Positions 28,062-36,451 of a stretch of 64,000 bases of DNA are shown piece by piece; the first letter of the stretch is position 1; every line of letters begins with the position of its first letter. The stretch is from Alkaliphilus sp. B6464. Its GTDB lineage: Bacteria > Bacillota > Clostridia > Peptostreptococcales > Natronincolaceae. The stretch spans positions 620,001 to 684,000 of the forward strand of contig NZ_CP058557.1 in assembly GCF_018141165.1 (NCBI RefSeq). The letters are read 5' to 3'. Made by a program: the position numbers and the translations under genes. Under the pieces are notes generated by a model. That model had not been told where the DNA came from and did no database searches. It saw only the letters and a program-made list of their open reading frames with translations.

Positions 28062-29984
28062 ATGATTGTCTTATCTTGTAATAATATATGTAAATCCTTT
28101 GGTATAGATATAATTCTGAATAATATTAGCTTTAGTATAAATAAAGGCGAGAAGGTTGGCCTTGTAGGAGTTAATGGTGCCGGTAAATCTACCCTCTTTA
28201 AGATTTTAACCAATCAACTGTCGTATGATACAGGGGAATTATTTATTTCTAAATCTACTACAATTGGTCATCTAGAACAAAGTACAATATTAAATGAAAA
28301 TTCTAGTATTATGGAAGAATGTATGAGTATATTTCAACATTTAATCGATATGGAGCAAAACCTGCGCAGTCTAGAAATAGACATTGCTAACTTGAGTAAT
28401 AATGAAGAACAATCACATTACCTAGATGAAGCTATGCATAAGTATTCCATTTTACTAGAAGAATTTAATGAAAAAAATGGATACGGCTTTCGTAGTGAAA
28501 TAAAAGGTGTATTAAAGGGATTGGGCTTTTTAGATGAAGAATTTGTGCAACCCATATATCAATTAAGTGGCGGACAGAAAACACGTGTAGCCTTAGCAAA
28601 GCTTTTGCTAACTCATCCTGATCTTTTATTATTGGACGAGCCTACAAACCACTTAGATATTGAAGCCGTTGAGTGGCTTGAAGGTTTTTTAAGAGATTAT
28701 GATGGAACTATATTAATGATATCTCATGATCGTTATTTTCTGGATCAAATGGTTAATAGAATTTTTGAAATTGAAAATCATAGCCTAACTAGCTACAATG
28801 GTAATTTTTCAATATTTATGGAAAAGAAAAGAATCTTAATAGAGCAACAAATAAAAGAGTATATAGAACAACAAAAAGAGCTGGATAGACAAAAAGATAT
28901 AGTTAGAAGACTTAGGCAGCACGGAACAGAAAAGCTAATGAATAGGGCAAAAAGTCGCGAAAAACAATTAGAGAAGATAGAACAAATGGAGGCCCCTATA
29001 GTATATAGAAATAAAGCGTTTATTCGTTTTGAAGCTCAAGTAAAAAGCGGTAACGATGTTTTATCTTTACAGAATGTTAGCAAAAGTTTTAATAACAATA
29101 TGTTGTTTGAAAATGTTGCCTTTGATATATATAAAGGAGAAAAGGTTGCCTTAATTGGTCCTAATGGAATAGGTAAATCTACATTATTTAAAATAATATT
29201 AGATGAGTTTAAGGCTAATAGCGGAAATATACGGTTAGGTCACAATGTTTTTACTGGCTACTATGATCAAGAACAAAAAAATCTTAATTATAGTAAAACC
29301 GCCTTAGATGAAATTTGGGACGACCATATTAATTTAAATCAAACAGAAGTACGAACACTTCTGGGATCCTTTCTTTTTAAAGGTGATGATGTTTTTAAAA
29401 CAGTAGAATCCTTAAGTGGTGGCGAAAAGGGGAGACTTTCTCTGCTTAAGCTTATTTTATCCAAATCTAATTTACTACTATTAGATGAGCCAACTAACCA
29501 CTTAGATATTGACTCTAAAGAAGTTTTAGAGGAAGCATTGATAAATTACGATGGTACAGTATTTGTTATCTCCCATGATCGTTATTTTTTAAATAGGGTG
29601 GCTACTAAAATTATAGAACTTAGTCCAAATGGTAATGAAACCTATCTTGGTAATTATGACTACTATACTCAAAAGAAAAAAGAAAAGTTATCAATGAATG
29701 AACCTGAAGCAAAAGAAGAAAAAACAAAAACACAGTTAAAAGAAGAAAAAAGAAAAGAAAGAGAAGAAAGAGAAAACTTAAGAGCCATAGCTAAAACTCA
29801 AAAAAAACTTGAGGCAGAAATTTTAGAGTTAGAAGAAAAAATAAATGAATTAGAAGAATTAATGTGCCGAGAAGAAATCTATTCTAATGAGGAAAAAAGC
29901 AAAGAAGTACATCAAGAAACTCAAAAATTAAAGGAAAGCTTAGAGCTTCTTTACTCCGAATGGGAAGAGATTATTGATATGTAA
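28062..29984 (+). CDS. ABC-F family ATPase acting on ribosomes
   Basis: This 640-residue protein has two ABC cassettes in one chain and no membrane segment, the ABC-F layout. Walker A motifs are GVNGAGKST (about 36-44) and GPNGIGKST; signatures are LSGGQKTR and LSGGEKGR; both Walker B motifs end LDEPTNHLD. A basic linker (about 240-315) lies between the cassettes and a coiled-coil tail (about 550-640) follows. ABC-F proteins bind the ribosomal E site; some rescue stalled ribosomes or give antibiotic resistance. This one resembles the housekeeping YdiF/Uup group. The ribosome site is AGGAGG. Confidence 0.93.
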   Translation: MIVLSCNNICKSFGIDIILNNISFSINKGEKVGLVGVNGAGKSTLFKILTNQLSYDTGELFISKSTTIGHLEQSTILNENSSIMEECMSIFQHLIDMEQNLRSLEIDIANLSNNEEQSHYLDEAMHKYSILLEEFNEKNGYGFRSEIKGVLKGLGFLDEEFVQPIYQLSGGQKTRVALAKLLLTHPDLLLLDEPTNHLDIEAVEWLEGFLRDYDGTILMISHDRYFLDQMVNRIFEIENHSLTSYNGNFSIFMEKKRILIEQQIKEYIEQQKELDRQKDIVRRLRQHGTEKLMNRAKSREKQLEKIEQMEAPIVYRNKAFIRFEAQVKSGNDVLSLQNVSKSFNNNMLFENVAFDIYKGEKVALIGPNGIGKSTLFKIILDEFKANSGNIRLGHNVFTGYYDQEQKNLNYSKTALDEIWDDHINLNQTEVRTLLGSFLFKGDDVFKTVESLSGGEKGRLSLLKLILSKSNLLLLDEPTNHLDIDSKEVLEEALINYDGTVFVISHDRYFLNRVATKIIELSPNGNETYLGNYDYYTQKKKEKLSMNEPEAKEEKTKTQLKEEKRKEREERENLRAIAKTQKKLEAEILELEEKINELEELMCREEIYSNEEKSKEVHQETQKLKESLELLYSEWEEIIDM

Positions 29985-29992
29985 TTATATTT

Positions 29993-30041
29993 AAGGACGA
30001 TTTTTACACAGTAATTTCTACGTGCTAAAAAAATCGTCCTT
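29993..30041. terminator. Terminator after the ABC-F gene
   Basis: AAGGACGATTTTT and AAAAATCGTCCTT arms (13 bp) surround a loop of about 23 bases. Confidence 0.75.
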
Positions 30042-30093
30042 ATTATATGGAATATTTCAGCCACACTGTGCATATATTTTAAATAGAAAAAGT

Positions 30094-30194
30094 CTGTCCA
30101 CATTTATCCACAAGTAATCCACAGAATCCACAGAATTATCCACAATATTTTTGTGCATATTAGTATTGTTCATATGTCTTACACATTATCCACA
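30094..30194. promoter_or_regulatory. Cluster of DnaA boxes
   Basis: Three exact TTATCCACA boxes lie at 30104-30112, 30136-30144 and 30186-30194. Near matches are TAATCCACA at 30115, GAATCCACA at 30124 and CTGTCCACA at 30094. All point the same way, in the 200-base gap between the ABC-F gene and tsaD. Such clusters bind the initiator DnaA at origins, at DnaA-titrating sites or at DnaA-controlled promoters. No dnaA or dnaN is in the window, so I do not call it the chromosomal origin. Confidence 0.75.
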
Positions 30195-30247
30195 TTTTTC
30201 GTGCTTTTTATATGTGAATAAAACTCTTCTGCTGCTGCCCCAATTAA

Positions 30248-31285
30248 CTAAAAAAACATCCCTATTTTTAAATTTGGTATAGCATTTAAATCTAAATTTG
30301 ATCGTAAACCTCTTACATAATCATAGTAGGCAACACAACCTATCATGGCTGCATTATCAGTGCAGAGAGTTAGAGAAGGATATTTTAAGTCTATATTGTT
30401 TTTATCACATTCTCTTTGTAAATAGCTTCTTAGTCCACTATTTGCCGCTACTCCGCCTGCAAGCACAACACGATTTACTCCCTTTTCTAATGCACATTTA
30501 ATAGTTTTCTCTGTTAATATTTCGACTACAGATTTTTGGAAACTGGCAGCAACATCAGCAACTTCTATATCCGATCCCTTCATTTTTTGAGAATTTAAAT
30601 AGTTCAGTACCGCTGACTTTAATCCACTAAAACTAAAGTCATAGCTTCCTTCTTCTAAATATGCTTTAGGGAATTGAATAGCATCTGAATTTCCTTCCTT
30701 AGCAAGCTTGTCTATTTGAGGTCCTCCAGGATAGCCTAGTCCTAAAGCTCGTGCCACTTTATCAAAGGCTTCCCCTGCTGCATCATCCCTAGTCTTACCT
30801 AAGACCTCATATTGTCCATAGTCCTTCATATAAACTAAATGAGTATGTCCACCAGAAACAATTAAACAAATGAAAGGCGGCTCAAGTTCTTTATGCTCAA
30901 TAAAATTAGCATAAACATGACCTTCAATATGATTAACACCATTTAGTGGAATTTCTCTAGCAAAGGCTATAGCTTTAGCTGCAGATAACCCAACTAATAA
31001 AGCACCTACCAACCCAGGACCATATGTAACTCCAACATGGGTTATATCACTAAATGAAACCTCAGCTTTTTCCAAGGCTTCACTAATTACTCCATTAATA
31101 TTTTCAATATGCTTTCTCGATGCAACCTCTGGAACTACACCGCCAAATTTTTTATGTTGCTCAATTTGAGAATTAATAATATTAGATAAAACCTCTCTTC
31201 CGTTTTTCAAAACGCTTACAGAGGTTTCGTCGCAGCTTGATTCTATTGCCAACGTAATTATATCTTCTTTAAATTTTATTGACAT
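30248..31285 (-). CDS. tsaD: tRNA t6A transferase TsaD
   Basis: TsaD, with TsaB and TsaE, adds the threonylcarbamoyl group to A37 of tRNAs reading ANN codons. The 345 residues show the ASKHA fold with [14 protein letters not shown] near the start, metal-binding His119 and His123 in [10 protein letters not shown], the phosphate loop VSGGHTHLV and [10 protein letters not shown] near the end. The partners tsaB and tsaE lie about 1 kb upstream on the same strand, split off by a small plus-strand gene. Confidence 0.97.
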   Translation of the reverse strand: MSIKFKEDIITLAIESSCDETSVSVLKNGREVLSNIINSQIEQHKKFGGVVPEVASRKHIENINGVISEALEKAEVSFSDITHVGVTYGPGLVGALLVGLSAAKAIAFAREIPLNGVNHIEGHVYANFIEHKELEPPFICLIVSGGHTHLVYMKDYGQYEVLGKTRDDAAGEAFDKVARALGLGYPGGPQIDKLAKEGNSDAIQFPKAYLEEGSYDFSFSGLKSAVLNYLNSQKMKGSDIEVADVAASFQKSVVEILTEKTIKCALEKGVNRVVLAGGVAANSGLRSYLQRECDKNNIDLKYPSLTLCTDNAAMIGCVAYYDYVRGLRSNLDLNAIPNLKIGMFF

Positions 31286-31425
31286 CTCTTATTCTCCTTT
31301 ATTTTTTACCTATTGATATTATATCCTAATTATAAAAATTGTTCATTTAAATAATAGTAGTTTTTAGTTTTTTTGCAAATACTATTATAGATCTTCTTTT
31401 TAAAATCCTATAAGGAGTGATCTAT

Positions 31426-31599
31426 ATGGATAGACATACTCGTTATGATAATGTTAAGAAATCTTTTTCTCAACGTTTAGGAGAGGCTAATGTAATGCCT
31501 GATGGTATGTTATCAGCTATAGATGATACAGACCTAGCTATATTAGCTATAGAAAAGGGAGCTCAAGAAGCAGAGGAAACATATGAAAAAGATCGATAG
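31426..31599 (+). CDS. Small conserved-looking acidic protein, unknown
   Basis: This 57-residue protein starts MDRHTRYDNVKKSFSQRLGE and continues with DGMLSAIDDTDLAILAIEKG. It is helical and acidic with no membrane segment. The ATG at 31426 follows AAGGAGTG; a GTG three codons earlier overlaps that site and is rejected. It is a single gene, opposite to its neighbours, and its stop lies inside its own terminator stem. I do not know its function. Confidence 0.7.
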   Translation: MDRHTRYDNVKKSFSQRLGEANVMPDGMLSAIDDTDLAILAIEKGAQEAEETYEKDR

Positions 31600-31625
31600 A
31601 AGAAATTTCTTCTATCGATTTTTTA
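31592..31625. terminator. Terminator overlapping the small gene's stop
   Basis: ATCGATAGAAGAA and TTCTTCTATCGAT form a near-perfect stem followed by TTTTTTAT. It may also serve the minus-strand rimI gene. Confidence 0.82.
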
Positions 31626-31626
31626 T

Positions 31627-32076
31627 TTATACTAAATCCTTCCACATAATAAGAGCATCTTCTCCATTATCCTGATAGTAACCTGGTCTAATACCACAAG
31701 GAATAAATCCTAGCTTTTTATAAAGTCCTTGAGCCGTCAAGTTAGAACGTCTTACTTCCAATGTCATTCTATAAATATTAATTTTTTGTCCTTCTAATAT
31801 TAGGCCCTCTACAATTTTTTTACCTATTCCCTTGCCACGATATTTAGGATGTACAGCTATATTGGTAATATGAGCCTCATCAACAACTAACCACATTCCC
31901 CCATAGGCTGCAACATTGCCATCAACTACTACTACACAATATTTAGCTAGCTTATTTTTTTTAAGCTCCGTTACAAAAGCATTTCTCGTCCAAGGGATTG
32001 AAAAGGAATTTTCTTCAATATCTAATACAGAATCAATATCCCCCAATTCCATTTGTCTTACAATGATTGACTCCAT
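31627..32076 (-). CDS. rimI: Ribosomal protein acetyltransferase RimI-like
   Basis: RimI acetylates the N-terminal alanine of ribosomal protein S18. The 149 residues contain the GNAT loop HPKYRGKGIGKKIVEGLI (about residues 77-94) and the ending LYKKLGFIPCGIRPGYYQDN, which is typical of RimI. It follows tsaB by six bases in the order tsaE-tsaB-rimI, a common grouping. Substrate is assigned by family and context. Confidence 0.9.
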   Translation of the reverse strand: MESIIVRQMELGDIDSVLDIEENSFSIPWTRNAFVTELKKNKLAKYCVVVVDGNVAAYGGMWLVVDEAHITNIAVHPKYRGKGIGKKIVEGLILEGQKINIYRMTLEVRRSNLTAQGLYKKLGFIPCGIRPGYYQDNGEDALIMWKDLV

Positions 32077-32082
32077 AAAGAA

Positions 32083-32784
32083 TTATTCCCTGCCTTTCAT
32101 TCTTTCTTCATATTGAACCTCTGCCGCAGATTTCCTCATGTATATAGGAGTAATATCTGAAACAAGTCCATTTTGAATTTTAACTTTGGCAGCTTCTCCA
32201 ACAGAAGAAGCAGAAGGTATTAAAAACTTTTTCGGTGGAACACAAAACTGTTCTCGCAATTCATCTTTTAAAGGATCATAAAACTTGTCTAAAGCATCTC
32301 CAACAAAGAAAATCCTTTCATTTTCTTCCTTTAGTCTAGTAATTAATTCATCTATATGTAACACCTGCTGCTCCATTACTTCTAACATACGGCCATCTAT
32401 CCATTGATAAAGCCCTGTATATACTAGATCTCTTTGAGCATCTATAATAGGACAAACTAGTCCCTGAGTATTAAACAAATTGAAAGCTAATGCCTCTAGT
32501 GTAGGCACTCCTACTACGATTTTATTCAGTGCTTGAGCCATAGTGGTTATAGTAGCAATACCTATCCTAAGTCCCGTAAATGAGCCTGGTCCTAAGGATA
32601 CTGCAAATACATCAATATCCTTTGGAGTGAGATCACAGCTATTAATTAACTCCTCTATCATAGGCATAAGCTTCTGAGAATGACTTTTCTTGTGATTTAA
32701 GGTATATTCTCCAATTAATTTATCATCGTCTAACAGTGCAACTGTAGCTGTCATTGATGATGTATCTAAGGCTAATAGTTTCAT
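32083..32784 (-). CDS. tsaB: tRNA t6A complex subunit TsaB
   Basis: TsaB is the inactive paralogue of TsaD that stabilises the t6A-forming complex. The 233 residues have the ASKHA start LLALDTSSMTATVALLDD and the block VSLGPGSFTGLRIGIATI. The gene overlaps tsaE by four bases. It lacks the metal-binding histidines of TsaD, as expected for TsaB. Confidence 0.96.
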   Translation of the reverse strand: MKLLALDTSSMTATVALLDDDKLIGEYTLNHKKSHSQKLMPMIEELINSCDLTPKDIDVFAVSLGPGSFTGLRIGIATITTMAQALNKIVVGVPTLEALAFNLFNTQGLVCPIIDAQRDLVYTGLYQWIDGRMLEVMEQQVLHIDELITRLKEENERIFFVGDALDKFYDPLKDELREQFCVPPKKFLIPSASSVGEAAKVKIQNGLVSDITPIYMRKSAAEVQYEERMKGRE

Positions 32785-33239
32785 TTAGCTAACAACTCCT
32801 TAATCATTTCCTCATAGTAATCATTTGTACTAGTAAAACAGATCTGTCTAGATTCTAAACCCGTTACTTTAATTTCAATCCATAATCGCTTATCTGGAAG
32901 AATCTCCTCTATTAAAGAGGCCCATTCTATTACACAAACTCCATTACCATAAAAATATTCTTCATATCCTAAATCTTCCATCTCGCTTACATGGTTAATA
33001 CGATATACATCGAAATGGTAAAGTGGAATCCGTCCATCATATTCATGAATTAATGTAAAGGTTGGGCTAGTTACATATTCTTCCACACCTAATCCCTTTG
33101 CAAAGGCTTGTGTAAAAGTAGTTTTCCCAGCACCTAGGTCTCCAGTCATACAAAGAATATCTCCACCATTAACTAATTGGCCTAATTTTTTAGCAAATAC
33201 TTCTAATTCTCTTTGGTTTGATATATCAATACATATCAT
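32781..33239 (-). CDS. tsaE: tRNA t6A complex ATPase TsaE
   Basis: TsaE is the small ATPase of the t6A complex. I start it at the ATG at 33239 (152 residues); a GTG four codons earlier is possible. Walker A is GDLGAGKT (33-40), followed by GVEEYVTSPTFTLIHEY and the conserved YHFDVYR. It is the first gene of tsaE-tsaB-rimI. Confidence 0.96.
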   Translation of the reverse strand: MICIDISNQRELEVFAKKLGQLVNGGDILCMTGDLGAGKTTFTQAFAKGLGVEEYVTSPTFTLIHEYDGRIPLYHFDVYRINHVSEMEDLGYEEYFYGNGVCVIEWASLIEEILPDKRLWIEIKVTGLESRQICFTSTNDYYEEMIKELLAK

Positions 33240-33446
33240 AATTACACCCACTTACTATTATTTTCCTTATATATAGCTTGTACTACTTAGTTTTCCAAGC
33301 TTTAATAATTACATTCATAATGATAGTAACTTCATCTACTCTATTTTAGCATAATTTATTTAGTAAAGCATATGTTGTTTACAATTTCCTTTTAGATACC
33401 TCTGTAGAAAACCAAACTACACCTACAGTTACAATAGAGGTAAAGC

Positions 33447-33482
33447 AAAAAAGAGCCTCCAAATTGAGACTCTTCTAATCTT
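33447..33482 (-). terminator. Terminator of the riboflavin transporter gene
   Basis: On the minus strand GAAGAGTCTC, loop, GAGGCTCTTTTTT, just past the stop at 33491. Confidence 0.8.
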
Positions 33483-33490
33483 ATTTTTAC

Positions 33491-34108
33491 TTAATTATTT
33501 TTTAATATAGGAGATATCTTTTTGTAAATTGGTAATGTTACAAAAGCGATAACTGCTCCCTTTAGTATATTAAAAGGTGAAATACCATATAAAATCAATG
33601 TGTTTACGTCCACAATCTTGCTATTAACAGCATTACCAATGCCTACTATAGCATCCATTGAGCTAAATGCAGCGTAAAAGGGAAGCGTAATATACTTATT
33701 TACTACTGCACCCGCTAAGGTCATCACAAGTGTACCTGCTATTAAACCAATTAAAGCATGGTTACGATCTTTTTTTCTATGATAAATAATTGCAGCTGGT
33801 AATATATAAGAAACTCCAACTATAAAGTTTGCAAGTTCTCCTACTCCACCAGTTTGAGTTTTTGTTAAAAGGTGTAGTGTTACCTTTACTAGTTGTACAA
33901 GCACCCCAGCCATTGGTCCCATAGCAAAACTTCCTAAAAGTGCAGGTATATCACTAAAATCAAGCTTTAAAAATGGTGGGAACATAGGTAGTGGAAAATC
34001 AATTACCATTAAAATATACGATAATACTGATAATACTGATATTTTCACTAAGCTATTTGTTGTGAGCCTTGGTTTACTTACACCAGTTGTTTTTGTTATT
34101 TTTTGCAT
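33491..34108 (-). CDS. ribU: Riboflavin ECF transporter S component RibU
   Basis: RibU binds riboflavin in the membrane and is driven by the shared ECF ATPase module. The 205 residues hold about six membrane segments, with LDFSDIPALLGSFAMGPMAG and LTKTQTGGVGELANFIVG, both family landmarks. The FMN riboswitch directly upstream supports the assignment to riboflavin. The EcfA and EcfT genes are not in the window. Confidence 0.95.
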   Translation of the reverse strand: MQKITKTTGVSKPRLTTNSLVKISVLSVLSYILMVIDFPLPMFPPFLKLDFSDIPALLGSFAMGPMAGVLVQLVKVTLHLLTKTQTGGVGELANFIVGVSYILPAAIIYHRKKDRNHALIGLIAGTLVMTLAGAVVNKYITLPFYAAFSSMDAIVGIGNAVNSKIVDVNTLILYGISPFNILKGAVIAFVTLPIYKKISPILKNN

Positions 34109-34209
34109 AATCCTTCCTCCTTTATTAATTCATTACTAAATAAATAAGTAGAGGAGAAACCATAAAGAGGGAATAAAATTTGTTCGTTTGCACTCCCAAA
34201 CTTTATATC

Positions 34210-34244
34210 GCACTCAATTCTAAGCTTTGCCTAGAATTGAGTGC
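34210..34244. repeat. Second hairpin in the ribU leader
   Basis: GCACTCAATTCTA, nine bases, TAGAATTGAGTGC is a perfect 13-bp stem between the riboswitch terminator and ribU. It has no T-run on the minus strand, so it is not a clear terminator. Confidence 0.55.
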
Positions 34245-34249
34245 TCAAA

Positions 34250-34281
34250 ATCAAAAATGCCCTGGAATACTTCCAGGGCAT
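34250..34281 (-). terminator. Riboswitch-controlled terminator for ribU
   Basis: On the minus strand ATGCCCTGGAA, loop of three, TTCCAGGGCAT, then TTTTTGATTTT. It lies 27 bases past the FMN aptamer, where an expression-platform terminator is expected. Confidence 0.88.
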
Positions 34282-34307
34282 AAGCATACAAAATAACCTC
34301 TTTAATT

Positions 34308-34416
34308 CTTCTCCCATCCAGACTCTACTGTCGGTACTGGAATTTCACCAGTTCAATCGATTTGCATCGACTCACGGACTTTACCGTCGGTCGGGAATTT
34401 CACCCTGCCCTGAAGA
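34308..34416 (-). promoter_or_regulatory. FMN riboswitch (RFN element)
   Basis: On the minus strand the conserved blocks appear in order: CAGGGCAGGGTGAAATTCCC, GACCGACGGTAAAGTCCGTG, CTGGTGAAATTCCAGTACCG, ACAGTAGAGTCTGGATGGGA and GAAGA. These are the core of the FMN aptamer. With FMN bound, the terminator downstream should form and shut off ribU. Confidence 0.98.
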
Positions 34417-34575
34417 ATTTTTTATTAAATTAATTCTACACTTTTATTATATACATATTCAGTATATAATGCAATACTTCTCTTGATACTTTTGAGCACT
34501 TAAAAATTTTAATGCTAGTTTGAAATTTAAGTAGTATAGGAGTTGATTCAATAGAATAGGGCTACTTTTCTAACC

Positions 34576-35058
34576 TTATTTTTTCTTTATCCTTAATATT
34601 CCTATTTCGTCTTCTAATGTAAAATTATGCTTCAAACACAGATAGACTAATATAGATAGTATACAAAGATGTGGTAAAAACAAAGCAACTCTCAACCAAC
34701 TCCTTGACATTATTTCTGCCAACGATACTCCTATAAGCTTAGGAATAATAAGAACCATAGTTCCTTCTATCAAGCTAGTTATAGTAACACCTATTAAAAC
34801 TCCTAATAAAGATAAGCAAATAGGCATTCTAATTATTAACCATACTAATATGCACATAGTAATATACTGAAGCAATATATGCAGACCAAACCCTACATTT
34901 TTTCGAATATAATAAGCCGCTACTCCTTGAATAATTGCTGCTACAACGATTTTTCTAAATGGGGGACGCATTCCTATTAATATAAGACCTAAAGAAATTA
35001 CCAATATTGCTTCTGGTATAGAACCAAAAACAACTACATTTATAGGCATTCGATCCAT
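34576..35058 (-). CDS. Five-segment membrane protein, sensor-domain-like
   Basis: This 160-residue protein consists almost only of membrane segments (about residues 10-28, 36-50, 60-78, 83-105 and 125-145) and a short charged tail ending RIKKK. The order of segments and the FGSIPEAILVISLGLILIGM start recall the membrane domain of clostridial GHKL-type histidine kinases, but no kinase domain follows. It may be an orphan sensor or partner protein. Function is unknown. Confidence 0.6.
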   Translation of the reverse strand: MDRMPINVVVFGSIPEAILVISLGLILIGMRPPFRKIVVAAIIQGVAAYYIRKNVGFGLHILLQYITMCILVWLIIRMPICLSLLGVLIGVTITSLIEGTMVLIIPKLIGVSLAEIMSRSWLRVALFLPHLCILSILVYLCLKHNFTLEDEIGILRIKKK

Positions 35059-35113
35059 ATAACATAACCTCTTTTCCCCCGTGTTCTCTAATAAATCTCT
35101 CTAATCTATAATG

Positions 35114-36274
35114 TTAATATTTTTTATATACAACACTTCCATCTATAATTGTACAAACTACAGAGGATTGTATATCAAAAGGATGACCGTTCCATATAAC
35201 TATATCTGCATCCTTACCAACCTCAATACTTCCTACCCTATCTTCTATTCCTAATATTTCAGCAGGATAAATAGTAATAGCCTTCAATGCCTCTTCTTCT
35301 GGTAATCCTGCCTTTGCAGATAATGCAGCGCATAAAGGCAAATTCTGTACCGGAATTACTGGGTGGTCTGTCATAATAGCAATCTTAACTCCTGCCTCCC
35401 ATAACATTTTAGGAGTATCAAAGGTTTTATTTATAAGCTCAAATTTAGAACGATCTCCAAAGGTAGGTCCTACCACTGCTGGTAATCCCTCTTTAGCAAT
35501 ATAATCCGCAATTAAATGTCCCTCTGTACAATGCTCTAAAGTTATTTTTACTCCAAATTCTTTAGCAATTCTAATAGAAGTAAATATATCATCTGCTCTA
35601 TGGGCATGTGCTTTTAACGGAATTTTTCCTTCCAATACATCCATCATGGCTTCCATTTTCATATCTAATGCAGGAGCCTTTGATTTATCATCTTTCGCTT
35701 CCTGCTTCTTATTATAATATTCCTTGGCTTTCATTAATGTATCCCTTAATAAAGCAGCTGTTGCCATCCTTGTCATAGGCATACGTTTTTTATCGTTATA
35801 CACCCTTTTAGGATTTTCTCCAAAAGCCACCTTCATTGCTGAAGGCTCTTGAACAACCATTTCATCTATCCTTTTACCATAGGTCTTAATGGAAGCAAAT
35901 TGTCCCCCAACAACGTTTGCGCTTCCAGGACCTGTTGATACGGTTGTAATTCCACCTTCATAAGCTTCTTTAAAAGTTCTATCCATTGGATTGATAGCAT
36001 CAATTGCTCTTAGATGTGGTGTAATAGGATCTGTCATTTCATTGCCATCAGATCCTTCAAAGCCTATAGCATCTTCCCACATTCCTAAATGACAATGGGC
36101 ATCTATCATACCTGGAAATACAAGCTTACCTTCAGCATCTATAACTTCTGCATCAAAAGGTGCTACAATATCTATACCTATTTCTTTAATCTTACCTTCT
36201 TCTAATAAAATTGATCCTTTTTCAATGACTTCACCAGCCATTGTATAGATTTTCGCATTTTTTACTAATATCAT
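35114..36274 (-). CDS. Amidohydrolase, imidazolonepropionase-like
   Basis: This 386-residue protein is a metal-dependent hydrolase of the amidohydrolase superfamily. The metal ligands are visible: DAHCHLG (HxH) after FPGMI, the later HAHRADD and EHCTEGH histidines, and the Asp in IMTDHPV. The ATG at 36274 has GGGGAGGAA before it, so the 17 codons further upstream are left out. The C-terminal VGSIEVGKDADIVIWNGHPF closes the beta sandwich. The substrate is unknown; imidazolonepropionase or related cyclic amides are guesses. Confidence 0.85.
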   Translation of the reverse strand: MILVKNAKIYTMAGEVIEKGSILLEEGKIKEIGIDIVAPFDAEVIDAEGKLVFPGMIDAHCHLGMWEDAIGFEGSDGNEMTDPITPHLRAIDAINPMDRTFKEAYEGGITTVSTGPGSANVVGGQFASIKTYGKRIDEMVVQEPSAMKVAFGENPKRVYNDKKRMPMTRMATAALLRDTLMKAKEYYNKKQEAKDDKSKAPALDMKMEAMMDVLEGKIPLKAHAHRADDIFTSIRIAKEFGVKITLEHCTEGHLIADYIAKEGLPAVVGPTFGDRSKFELINKTFDTPKMLWEAGVKIAIMTDHPVIPVQNLPLCAALSAKAGLPEEEALKAITIYPAEILGIEDRVGSIEVGKDADIVIWNGHPFDIQSSVVCTIIDGSVVYKKY

Positions 36275-36451
36275 ATTATTTCCTCCCCACATGTTGTGAT
36301 CTACTATGCATACAGCATAATACATATATATTTCAACAGGTGTACAGAAAATTCCTGCAATATTTTTAGGGAATAGAAATATTTTTACTGTTTTTTGCCA
36401 TTCCTATATTAGACCTTTTAAATTTAAAAAAGTTTCTATTTTTTAAATTCT

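Noticed and set aside
30104-30194. Chromosomal origin of replication
   Set aside because: No dnaA, dnaN, recF, rpmH or gidA is near and no AT-rich unwinding repeat was identified; a DnaA-box cluster alone is not enough.
34241-34486. Plus-strand frame of 81 codons
   Set aside because: It is antisense to the FMN riboswitch and terminator.
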